Positions 9,212 to 16,347 of a stretch of DNA of 64,000 nt are shown piece after piece; positions within the stretch are counted from its first letter, which is position 1; each line of letters begins with the position of its first letter. Under the pieces are notes generated by a model, which had not been told where the DNA came from, did no database searches, and saw nothing but the letters and a program-made list of their open reading frames with translations. The stretch is taken from NCBI GenBank assembly GCA_951813065.1, contig CATOTH010000004.1:248001-312000 (forward strand). Reading direction: 5' to 3'. The position numbers were made by a program, and so were the translations under genes. Source of the DNA: an uncultured Bryobacterales bacterium. GTDB lineage: Bacteria > Acidobacteriota > Terriglobia > Bryobacterales > UBA6623.

Positions 9212-9428
9212 GGACGGACCGCCCCACAATTCTGTGACGATTTCCTGCCTCAACAGTCTATAAGGCAGGAGGTTAGGATTTGAGCGCTCTCGTTCACGAG
9301 CAAGAAGGGATCTTCCGGAGGTTACGGCGGGTCCGTAACGCCAAGCGAAGAAGCCACGAGCGCCAGGATGATCCATTCGCAGCCTCCGTAGTTGCTAGCA
9401 ATCATGAAGATGGATTGAAGGAGGTCCT
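9212..9428 (+). promoter_or_regulatory. structured leader of the right ankyrin operon
   Basis: Contains a hairpin at 9244-9269 (CCTGCCT/AGGCAGG, 12-nt loop) and a perfect hairpin at 9321-9339 (GTTACGG, loop CGGGT, CCGTAAC). The AAGGAGG ribosome site lies just before the ATG at 9429. In the first hairpin the fifth pair is C-G, whereas the left copy has T-A: both sides changed together, which favours a selected RNA (or cruciform) structure. One further pair is lost here (C opposite A). Confidence 0.55.
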
Positions 9429-10319
9429 ATGAAAGTCAAGAAGGTCACGAAACGGATGGTTCCCGGGATGCTGATCGTAGCCGTCCTGGGATTCGGCCAG
9501 GGGGTGGAGGTCATTGGAGGCAGCACCCAGGACCGTGTGCCGGCGAGGCTGTCGGCTTTGTACGAGAACTCCAGGCTGCACTACGAGTTGCACCGCAAGC
9601 ACTACGACCATGCGCTGGAGGCGATGGTGCTCGCCAAGGACATCGACATGGTGGAGGAAACGACCGGCATGACGGCCTTGGGATTGGCAGCCAAGGATGA
9701 GTCGGCGGACGCCATCGATATGGTGCGACCGCTGGTGTTGCGATTCGGGGCCGATCCGAGGATTGCGGATGCCAAGGGGTATACCGCGTTGCATTACGCC
9801 GCAGCAGCGGGGAATCTCGCTGTCGTCAAGTTCCTTGCTGACCACGGCGGGGAGGTGGATGCGGCGAACCCATTGATGAAAGAGCGTAGAGTCACGCCGT
9901 TGTACATGGCTTACCAGAAGGACAGGGCACGAATTGCAGACTTCTTGAAGTTTCGAGGAGCTGATGATTTCGACCAGGCAACGCGGGAGCGACTGGAGCT
10001 TGGAGCGAATACGTCGGCTGCGGTAAAGGAGCTCTGGGAGAAGAGGGTGCGCGATCTTCGCAAGTATCAGGAAACCGACCCGCAGACGTTGCTCCGGGAG
10101 GAATTCAAAGTGTTTGCGGACGCCACCGAGGAAACTCTGCGAGCGCAAGGCAAGCAGGACCAAGTAGAGGAGCTGCAACAGTTCCGCGAGCGATATCTTG
10201 CAGCTCTCGAGACCACACCGGTCACAGAAGGCATCTCATATCGCGACTACCGCGACCTAGTGCAGGAGAAGGCTTCTGCTACGGAGGCGCAACAACGGTC
10301 CCGACGACCTTCCCGCTAA
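9429..10319 (+). CDS. secreted ankyrin-repeat protein (right copy)
   Basis: A 296-residue paralogue of the gene at 5878-6756, with the same signal peptide (MKVKKVTKRMVPGMLIVAVL), three ankyrin repeats at about residues 65-180 and a charged helical C-terminal third. Differences are mostly conservative, concentrated in the second repeat (NLAVVKF for NYAVVKF) and the tail, which has a short extension RRPSR. It follows the intact sigma gene and its leader and precedes a Cys-rich gene at 10394 by about 75 bases. A periplasmic or surface binding function is inferred; the partner might be the co-encoded Cys-rich protein. Confidence 0.85.
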   Translation: MKVKKVTKRMVPGMLIVAVLGFGQGVEVIGGSTQDRVPARLSALYENSRLHYELHRKHYDHALEAMVLAKDIDMVEETTGMTALGLAAKDESADAIDMVRPLVLRFGADPRIADAKGYTALHYAAAAGNLAVVKFLADHGGEVDAANPLMKERRVTPLYMAYQKDRARIADFLKFRGADDFDQATRERLELGANTSAAVKELWEKRVRDLRKYQETDPQTLLREEFKVFADATEETLRAQGKQDQVEELQQFRERYLAALETTPVTEGISYRDYRDLVQEKASATEAQQRSRRPSR

Positions 10320-10393
10320 GGGAGCACAGGGACAGTACAGGAAAAGCGGGAAGACGAATCGGGCATGCAATGCCCGAGAAGAGGAGGCAAGTT

Positions 10394-10699
10394 GTGACAC
10401 AGAGCAGGATCAGAATCACACACATGGGCGTAGCGATTCTCTTGGCCCTAAGCGTAGGAGCGCCCTGGGCATTTTCGAATGAGGACTGCGACATTTGTCA
10501 AGAGGATTACGAAGAGTGGGTCAGTTGTTGTCTGGATGAATTTGATACCGATTACTGTGATGAAGCCTATAACGATGATCAGCAGGCACGGTGGCAATGT
10601 TACCAGGATGAACGCGACGAGTTTGAAGGTTGCGTGTTGGCTGCGCAAGACGAGAAAGAGCTATGCGAGGAAGACTACTGCAACGACGACACTTGTTGA
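10394..10699 (+). CDS. small secreted acidic Cys-rich protein (right copy)
   Basis: A 101-residue protein starting at GTG 10394, six bases after an AGGAGG site; an ATG at 10370 is in frame but lacks such a site. The signal peptide contains MGVAILLALSVGAPWAFS. The mature part is rich in Asp and Glu, with cysteines C-x2-C-x9-CC-x8-C-x13-C-x10-C-x10-C-x4-C-x4-C, aligning with the protein at 5362. It ends ten codons after the last shared long spacer, lacking the tail of the left copy. Similarity at DNA level stops near 10510, so most of the mature part has diverged or been replaced. Confidence 0.75.
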   Translation: MTQSRIRITHMGVAILLALSVGAPWAFSNEDCDICQEDYEEWVSCCLDEFDTDYCDEAYNDDQQARWQCYQDERDEFEGCVLAAQDEKELCEEDYCNDDTC

Positions 10700-10961
10700 C
10701 GGCACAGAGCTGAGCGAACGATCGCAACTCGGGCCTCCCGAAGCCACGAGGCCGTCGGGCTCGAACGGGATGCCGCCCGACCGCGTAGCCCCTGAATTCC
10801 CCACTACAGATTTGGATGTGATTGTTTCTGCTCGTCCAAGCCGATGACGAGCTCGAGCGTCTATTTGCCGACCCATGGGCGGGACCTTCGCCGCCGAAAC
10901 CGGTGCCGAGCTGCAAGGATCTTGGGCGCGGGATGTCATTGGGCACATCCCGAGAAAGCTT

Positions 10962-11000
10962 GTGACGGTTTCCTGTCCTGACAGTGTTACTAAGACAGGA
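10962..11000 (+). promoter_or_regulatory. third copy of the leader hairpin
   Basis: TGTGACGGTTTCCTGTC here matches TGTGACGATTTCCTGCC before the right ankyrin gene. The stem is CCTGTC/GACAGG (10972-10977 with 10994-10999), and the loop again contains ACAGT. It lies about 160 bases upstream of the Cys-rich gene at 11160 and outside the inverted duplication. This shows the element is a family feature and not just a by-product of the recent repeat. Confidence 0.5.
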
Positions 11001-11159
11001 GACGAGCGCTGTCGTGTTCGGCCAATCGATCGAACTGCGAGAACGGCCATGACGAAACGGATTCCCGTTGCGTTGCTCATTCTCAGCACACGGCGCTCAA
11101 GACCCTAAGACCATCCGTGACTAAGAAGGAGGGTTACAACACATGACCCGCAACATCGA

Positions 11160-11645
11160 ATGTGCTTGATGGGAATGCTGCTGCTGTTCTGCGGCATCCT
11201 TGCTGTAGGCGTGCCTGACGGCTCTGCCCAATCGTCTATCCGCGTTTCCCCAGAGTCCATCTACAGTGACGCAGGACTTCCCCTGGGGTCGCTTTTCGTC
11301 GGCATCGCTCCGAGCAAGCATGCAGACTATCTCCTGAACCCGGCCGAGAAGCTGACCCGCAACAACCGTCAGGACAATGGAACGATTCCGGTTATTAGCG
11401 CGATTGCGAAGTGGGTGGAAGTCGAGCCAGTCTCTGCCTCAGGGTGCGGGCGGTCCGACGAGTGCGGCGACCATTACATGGTTCCTGACTACCGCGACTG
11501 TCACTACAGTTGTGGGGACATAGAGGAGTCTTACTACTCTGACCCGATCTACGACTGGAACTACGAAGAGGGGTGGTGGCACACCGACGAGTACAGTTGC
11601 TGTGGAGCCTCCTGTGCAGAAGCCGGGTGCGAAAACTGGAACTAG
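11160..11645 (+). CDS. secreted Cys-rich, Tyr/Trp-rich protein
   Basis: A 161-residue protein with a signal peptide (MGMLLLFCGILAVGVPDGSA), a Cys-free middle region and a C-terminal 65 residues dense in Cys, Asp, Glu, Tyr and Trp (CGRSDECGDHYMVPDYRDCH; EEGWWHTDEYSCCGASC). The best ribosome site (AAGGAGGG) precedes a different ATG at 11144. That ATG opens a nine-codon frame ending in TGA at 11168-11170, overlapping the start of this gene. Either a short leader peptide couples translation, or a one-base indel has disrupted the original start. Composition and leader link it to the Cys-rich family, but its cysteine spacing differs. No known family recognised. Confidence 0.5.
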   Translation: MCLMGMLLLFCGILAVGVPDGSAQSSIRVSPESIYSDAGLPLGSLFVGIAPSKHADYLLNPAEKLTRNNRQDNGTIPVISAIAKWVEVEPVSASGCGRSDECGDHYMVPDYRDCHYSCGDIEESYYSDPIYDWNYEEGWWHTDEYSCCGASCAEAGCENWN

Positions 11646-11695
11646 AGAACACAACAACAAGAAGAACAAGAGAACGAACAGGGAGGTCAATCACC

Positions 11696-12226
11696 ATGAC
11701 ACGTTTCATTTCCTTCATGACATTCTCAGGCAGTACGACTCTGATGGCCGCCTGGTTCGCTCGCTCGTTTCCAGAAACAGCATGTCTACGGAACGTCGGC
11801 ACCCGATGTGGAATGCACAGATGGCGACCTCGAAGTACTACGTAGCCATCGTGTCAAATGTCGCTAGGAAGTGGGTGCTGGTTTCGAGCGAGGGAATCAT
11901 CGTCAGAACAGGTTCGTTTGCCGCCGATGCGACGAGAGGCAACTTTCGCGGATTCGTGGCTGTAGCAGTTACCGATTCAGGCCGCATCTTTGGGCATGCC
12001 CAGTTTCGGAAGAACAACAGGGTCGATGCAACCTTCCGAGCAACGCAAGTTGCCAGACGGTACTCCGGGCGACCGATTGCGATTAGGCGATGCAGCTCTT
12101 GGTATTGACATCCACCATAAGCGATTCATGGCCGAACAGATCGGCGTGGGCATAGCCGCCCTAGTCATGGAGCTGAACTGCATCGCACCAGCGGCTGCAG
12201 CCGTAGCGGTGGCCTTGAATCAGTAG
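11696..12226 (+). pseudogene. probable decayed gene downstream of the Cys-rich gene
   Basis: A strong GGGAGGT ribosome site precedes the ATG at 11696. The encoded peptide begins with a signal-like stretch (MTRFISFMTFSGSTTLMAAW) but stops at 11845. A second frame reads plausibly through SKYYVAIVSNVARKWVLVSS and SDSGRIFGHAQFR to 12108, and a third through GIDIHHKRFMAEQIGVGIAA to 12226. The simplest reading is one ancestral gene with two frameshifts; alternatively only chance frames are seen. No family recognised. Confidence 0.3.
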
Positions 12227-12380
12227 GTGTCGCCGGTTGAGTTGGCCAAGGCGACCAGCCACACACAACCTCTTCGTTATGGACGGTGAGTTAGGGCGTC
12301 GAATTCAAGGGGATGCGATGCTGGGAGCAGGAGTGATTGGTAGTCACTGACGAGCATGGGGTATCGATTGCTACTTGGTC

Positions 12381-12518
12381 TCAGGCCGTCGTGCGCCGGG
12401 GCTTGACGCGCTCGGAAATCTCGCGGCCTGCCTCGATCTCGGCACGGCGAAGCTCGTAGGCCTTCTGCAGATTCAGCCAGACCTGCGGCGCTGTTGCGAA
12501 ATAGCGCGCCAAGCGCAT
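12381..12518 (-). pseudogene. C-terminal fragment of a HigA-type antitoxin
   Basis: A 45-codon piece (MRLARYFATAPQVWLNLQKA, then YELRRAEIEAG) matches the end of HigA-family antidotes, after the helix-turn-helix. The preceding DNA-binding part is absent. It is not the tail of the HigA at 12570, which has its own C-terminus (FWMRLQSHYDLAQARKRMK), so two HigA-like genes once lay here. Confidence 0.6.
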
Positions 12519-12569
12519 CGGTATGTCTAGGATATGAGTGGCCCCTGAGCAAACTGCCTGACCATGCGG

Positions 12570-12890
12570 CTAGGCCGCCTTGGTCTTCGCTTTCATGCGC
12601 TTGCGGGCCTGCGCCAGGTCGTAGTGGCTCTGGAGCCGCATCCAGAACGCCGCGTTCGACCAGCCCACAGCTTCCAGCTTCAGGGCCATCTCCGCCGAGA
12701 TTCCAGCCTTGCCGTTGAGCACCCGGGACAGCGTGTGACGCGCGACGCCGAGCTTCGCTGCGGCCTCGCTGACGGTCATCCCGTCAACGAGACAGCCATC
12801 CCGGATGGTACGCCCTGGATGGGGCGGATTGAGCCGTAGCCAAGCCTCCTCCGGGATCGGTTCGTCGGTCATTGGATTGTTGTCATTCAT
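12570..12890 (-). CDS. higA: HigA-family antitoxin
   Basis: A 106-residue HigA/VapI-type antidote. It has the family opening (NPPHPGRTIRDGCLVDGMTV), an Xre-type helix-turn-helix (SEAAAKLGVARHTLSRVLNG), and the C-terminal dimer/contact segment (ISAEMALKLEAVGWSNAAFW). It lies directly downstream of the HigB remnant, the usual higBA order. The antitoxin appears intact while its toxin is frameshifted, a common end state since loss of the toxin is tolerated. It probably binds the palindrome at 13192-13212. Confidence 0.85.
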   Translation of the reverse strand: MNDNNPMTDEPIPEEAWLRLNPPHPGRTIRDGCLVDGMTVSEAAAKLGVARHTLSRVLNGKAGISAEMALKLEAVGWSNAAFWMRLQSHYDLAQARKRMKAKTKAA

Positions 12891-12902
12891 GTGATGTTCT
12901 CC

Positions 12903-13183
12903 CTAGTGGTAATCAACCAAGTCCACTTTCACGGCGTGACCGTCCTTGAACCTGAAGACGGCACGCCAGTTTCCGGAAACCCGCACCGACCATTGCCCCT
13001 TCGGTCACCTGTCAGCTGGTGCAGGTAATAGCCGGGGAGGGCTATATCTTCAGGTGACTCTGCTTGGTCCAGATTGTGCAACCTCTCCTCAAGCTTCTCG
13101 GCGAGAGCGGGCGCTATCCGTCCCGTCTCCCCACGCACGAAGAATCGCTTCAGGCCGTTGTGCTTGAATCGCTTGATCGCCAC
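12903..13183 (-). pseudogene. higB: frameshifted HigB toxin
   Basis: Starts at GTG 13183 with a typical HigB N-terminus (MAIKRFKHNGLKRFFVRGET). The frame runs to LPGYYLHQLTGDRR and then goes out of register. One base further on, the expected ending appears (GQWSVRVSGNWRAVFRFKDG, then HAVKVDLVDYH) and stops at 12903. A single-base deletion near 12998, in the run coding for GDRKG, explains it. Either the toxin is dead or this is a sequencing error; the missing base lies in a purine-rich run. HigB toxins are ribosome-dependent mRNA endonucleases. Confidence 0.75.
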
Positions 13184-13191
13184 TGAACATA

Positions 13192-13212
13192 CTGTACCTC
13201 TTATAGGTACAG
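13192..13212. promoter_or_regulatory. palindromic operator of higBA
   Basis: A perfect inverted repeat, CTGTACCT - CTTAT - AGGTACAG, nine bases upstream of the higB start. The position and symmetry are those of a HigA operator for autorepression. A second partly symmetric TGTACCTAGGTCA lies about 60 bases further upstream. Confidence 0.65.
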
Positions 13213-13308
13213 ATGGAAATTTCTATCATTATTTATTTCAATTGATTACAGATGTCTATTACAAGTACGTGTACCTAGGTCAGTATCAATCATGCCCTAG
13301 CCTTCCCG

Positions 13309-13635
13309 CTAGTGCCTCGTGAACTGTATCGCGACCGAAAGGCAGTTCCGCAGCACACTTTCCAGCGCCGCCGCCTCCATCACGTCCACGGTCAGGTTGT
13401 ACTTGACCTTGACGACGGTATCCGCGAACCAGTAGCGGTTGATGGTTGACGGCCATTCCGCGGCGTCCTTGCTGCTGTCGTGCGCCTCGTAGCGGGCCAC
13501 CATGTGCTCGATGTCCCCTTCGGTCTGCGAAGGGAATCACGCGCCGGTGTACGGGCTGTAGACGTCGCCGAGGTCATCGACGATGTGGTGCTCGACGGAC
13601 GACGAATTGCGGTAGTCGTTTGCGCTGTCACTCAT
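13309..13635 (-). pseudogene. remnant of an HNH-type (DUF1524-like) nuclease gene
   Basis: The frame from ATG 13635 reads SSVEHHIVDDLGDVYSPYTG, hits a TGA, and continues in the same frame as TEGDIEHMVARYEAHDSSKD and AAEWPSTINRYWFADTVVKV to 13309. The DIEHMVARYEAHDS and KDAAEW segments match HNH/DUF1524 endonuclease-like proteins. The usual stretch between AHDS and KDAAEW (with the NLT/NR residues of the HNH fold) is deleted. So there is one nonsense codon plus an internal deletion. Its ATG overlaps the stop of the upstream membrane gene (ATGA). Confidence 0.6.
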
Positions 13636-14013
13636 CGCCGGGCCGTCTCACGACCATGACGCACGCTAGTGACCGCGGCCAGGCTCACTACTATGAGAAT
13701 CACAACAGTTCCCCAAGGCATGCCGGCACGTTTGATGGAAAGAGCAAGGTCCCCAAATAGCAGCCAAGCGGCAAGTACTAGGGCGCCACAAAGGTTGATC
13801 GCGATCGCTCCTCCAAGGCCAAGACCGCGCGCGGTCAGCCCCTTGCTCCATCCAAAGCGCGATCCCAATGTCGAAGAGTACAGCGCCAAGAAGGTTGGGA
13901 CAAGATACCGAGCCGGGCTCAGGAACCTCCAGGAACGAGATGAGGTCTCGTGGAAACACGATCAGGAGCACACCCAGGAGTAGGCTGACAAGGCTGTCTA
14001 TGGTGAGCCGTAG
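13632..14013 (-). pseudogene. frameshifted small membrane protein
   Basis: Two frames join into one hydrophobic protein of about 125 residues with three to four membrane segments. The first part (LTIDSLVSLLLGVLLIVFPR, GAVLFDIGIALWME) shifts near 13840 into GLGLGGAIAINLCGALVLAA and GMPWGTVVILIVVSLAAV. No start codon is available upstream of the first part, because a TAA lies close by. No family recognised. It was coupled to the HNH-type remnant by overlapping stop and start. Confidence 0.45.
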
Positions 14014-14058
14014 CGTGCCTGGCGAGGATTAGAATTGCCGGAGCTTTCAATCATGTCG

Positions 14059-14304
14059 CTAGGTACAGGGTGGGCCGGGAGTGTGCTGTTCCATGGCCGC
14101 TGGGGTCATGGGGACCAGTTCGTAGCCCAAGGATTTGGCCGCCCGCTTCATGCCCGCGATGCACTGCTGTCGGAATTGCAGCGTGTAGGTCTGCTCGCCG
14201 ATACCCGCGGAGTTGTGGCCCCAGCGCAGCAAGCGATACACCAACTCGCCAGGTTGCGGGCCGTCGTGAAGACGGCCCCTCGATAGCCCTTTGTTGGGAA
14301 TCAC
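14059..14304 (-). pseudogene. possible C-terminal fragment of a transposase
   Basis: The 81-codon frame contains YRLLRWGHNSAGIGEQTYTL followed by QFRQQCIAGMKRAAKSLGYE and LVP. This resembles the tail of some IS transposases (motif YVD-GEQ-Y-x-QFRQ...LGYxLVP). No catalytic part is left. The family cannot be assigned with confidence. Confidence 0.35.
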
Positions 14305-14339
14305 ACTAATTCGTGATAACCGGGTGGTCTTGAACCGGA

Positions 14340-14561
14340 CTACCCCGAGTCGGATTGGGTGCGCAGGGCATCGCGGCAGCCGGTCTGGCGCCAGAGGGGT
14401 GCGAAGACGAACTCGGGGCCGAGGACGGGGGCGGGGAAGCCATCGGCGAGGGAGCGGCCGAGGGTGGTGAGGACGCGTTGGCGGACCTGAGTGCCGGAGC
14501 GGTGAGACTCGATGAGTTGCAGGTAGGTGTGCTTGCCGCTGGACTTGGCGCCGAGGAACAT
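14340..14561 (-). pseudogene. N-terminal fragment of an IS1634/IS4-like transposase
   Basis: The start MFLGAKSSGKHTYLQLIESH, then RSGTQVRQRVLTTLGR, is the typical N-terminus of IS1634-type DDE transposases, followed by a conserved YVFDRLW-like piece (GPEFVFAPLWRQTGCRDAL). The frame stops after 73 codons, without any of the catalytic DDE residues. A truncated relic. Confidence 0.55.
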
Positions 14562-14823
14562 CTTGTTTGTTCCACTGCTTCCCTGATTGCCATCTGCCGT
14601 CGGGCTGCGCGTGCGCGCGTTCCGCTCCGGGACCGGCGCTACTTGGTTTGTCCGCGACTCCCCGCGACTGACGGATTCCCCTGACCCGTTGCCGGTCCTC
14701 GAAATCCCAGTCCGTTCACGGGTGCCCTTCTGAAGGGTGCGTCACACTGTTGACGGCTTCTCTCCCGACGCCGCGGCGTGCCGGCCCGGTGCCCCCTTGG
14801 CATAATGGGCGACGGATACCGCC

Positions 14824-16341
14824 ATGTCCCGAGTGTTGCCTCTCTTGATCGCCGCTGTCACGACTGCCCTTGCCCAGTCCGACCGACCCAACATCCTGTT
14901 CGCGATTTCGGACGATCAGTCCGCAATGCACGCCGGTGCCTACGGTGACATCGCAACCGTGACACCTGCCTTTGACCGCATCGCTCGTGAGGGCGTGCTG
15001 TTCAACTACGCATTTACTGCGTCTCCCTCGTGTGCTCCGTCGCGGAGCGCGATACTCACGGGCCGCAACATTTGGGAACTCGAGGAAGGCGGCATCTTGC
15101 TGGGCATCCTGAGAGCGAAGTTCACTGTCTTCACTCTCTTGCTCGAAGACGCCGGATACGAACTCGGTGCGACAGGCAAGACATGGAGCCCGGGCCGTCT
15201 GGAGGGTTGGGAGCGCGAAATCTTCGGGAAAAACGATAGCAGCATCAAGCTGCCCGCGGACCAGCGGCGTCCAGGCCTCAATGCCACTGACTATGCTGCG
15301 AACTTCGAGAACTTCATTGAGAATCGCGACCCGAGCAAGCCGTTCTTCTTCTGGCTGGGCACTTCCGAGCCCCACCAAAGCTACGACATCGGAGCGTGGA
15401 AGGGGGCTGGCAAGAGACTTGAGGACGCTCGGTTGCCGGGTGCCCTGCCGGACCATCCGGAAGTGCGGGGCGAGATCCTGGACTATGGACTTGAAATCGA
15501 GCATTTCGACAGGCACTTGGGACGGGCGCTAGCGACCCTTGAGGCGGCCGGCGTACTCGACGACACCCTGGTGATCGTCACCAGCGATCACGGCAATCCG
15601 CTACCGCGTTCGAAGTGCAACCTGTACGACTCAGGCATCCAAGTCCCACTGGCGGCCCGTTTGCCTGGAGCGATTCCGGGAGGGCGCGAAGTCGATGATC
15701 TTGCGAGCTTGGTCGACATCGCCCCAACCATACTCGAGGCAGTGTCCGTCAGCATTCCGGACGAAATGTCAGGTCGGAGCTTGTGGCCGATCATGCAGTC
15801 GCAGGAATCGGGCTTGGTGGATGACTCTCGCGACTTCGTTGTGGCGGCATTCGAGCGCCACACGATCGCTCGTCGCGGTGGCGTGGGCTACCCGATGCGT
15901 GCAATTCGCACACACGACTATGCATACATCCGCAACTACGAACCGGACCGCTGGCCTGCCGGTGATCCTGACTACAACGCCCCTCCGCAGGGCTTTTTTG
16001 GCGATGTGGACCGGGGTGTCACCAAGACGTTCCTGATGGCGAATGCTCTCGAGCCGGCAATCCGGCCGTACTACCTGATGGCCTACGGGCGTCGGCCTGC
16101 GGAGGAACTCTACGATTTGCGCAAGGATCCTGAACAGCTGCGGAACATTGCTTCGGATCCGGCAATGACTGAGATCAAGCAGAACCTGGTCTGGCGATTG
16201 AACGAGTACCTCCAGAAGCACGACGATCCGCGCCAACGCGGTGCCAGCCACTGGGATTCGTATCCGTTCACAAATCCCTGGCGATTGCTGCAGAATCCGA
16301 GATGGAAGGTCGAGGGCATGGCTTCGCCGCTGCCAGAATAG
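14824..16341 (+). CDS. exported sulfatase (heparan N-sulfatase-like)
   Basis: A 505-residue type I sulfatase with a short signal peptide (MSRVLPLLIAAVTTALA). The metal-binding DDQ (FAISDDQSAMHAGAYGD) is at about residue 38. The formylglycine motif SCAPSRSAILTGRN is at about residue 75, where the Cys would be oxidised to formylglycine. A second metal site reads VIVTSDHGNPLPRSKCNLYD. The arrangement SDHGNPLPRSK with a following DSGIQVPL suits sulfoglucosamine sulfohydrolase-type enzymes. It should remove sulfate from glycans in the periplasm. It converges on a second sulfatase with six bases between the stops. No maturation enzyme is visible in the window. Confidence 0.9.
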   Translation: MSRVLPLLIAAVTTALAQSDRPNILFAISDDQSAMHAGAYGDIATVTPAFDRIAREGVLFNYAFTASPSCAPSRSAILTGRNIWELEEGGILLGILRAKFTVFTLLLEDAGYELGATGKTWSPGRLEGWEREIFGKNDSSIKLPADQRRPGLNATDYAANFENFIENRDPSKPFFFWLGTSEPHQSYDIGAWKGAGKRLEDARLPGALPDHPEVRGEILDYGLEIEHFDRHLGRALATLEAAGVLDDTLVIVTSDHGNPLPRSKCNLYDSGIQVPLAARLPGAIPGGREVDDLASLVDIAPTILEAVSVSIPDEMSGRSLWPIMQSQESGLVDDSRDFVVAAFERHTIARRGGVGYPMRAIRTHDYAYIRNYEPDRWPAGDPDYNAPPQGFFGDVDRGVTKTFLMANALEPAIRPYYLMAYGRRPAEELYDLRKDPEQLRNIASDPAMTEIKQNLVWRLNEYLQKHDDPRQRGASHWDSYPFTNPWRLLQNPRWKVEGMASPLPE

Positions 16342-16347
16342 GGTGGG

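Larger units (their letters stand above)
9105..10510 (+). repeat. right arm of a large inverted duplication
   Basis: Partner of 5650-7081. This arm keeps the complete sigma gene, because its sequence continues unbroken upstream of the repeat boundary, so it is probably the older copy. The two arms face each other across about 2 kb that contains the istA remnant. Confidence 0.85.
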
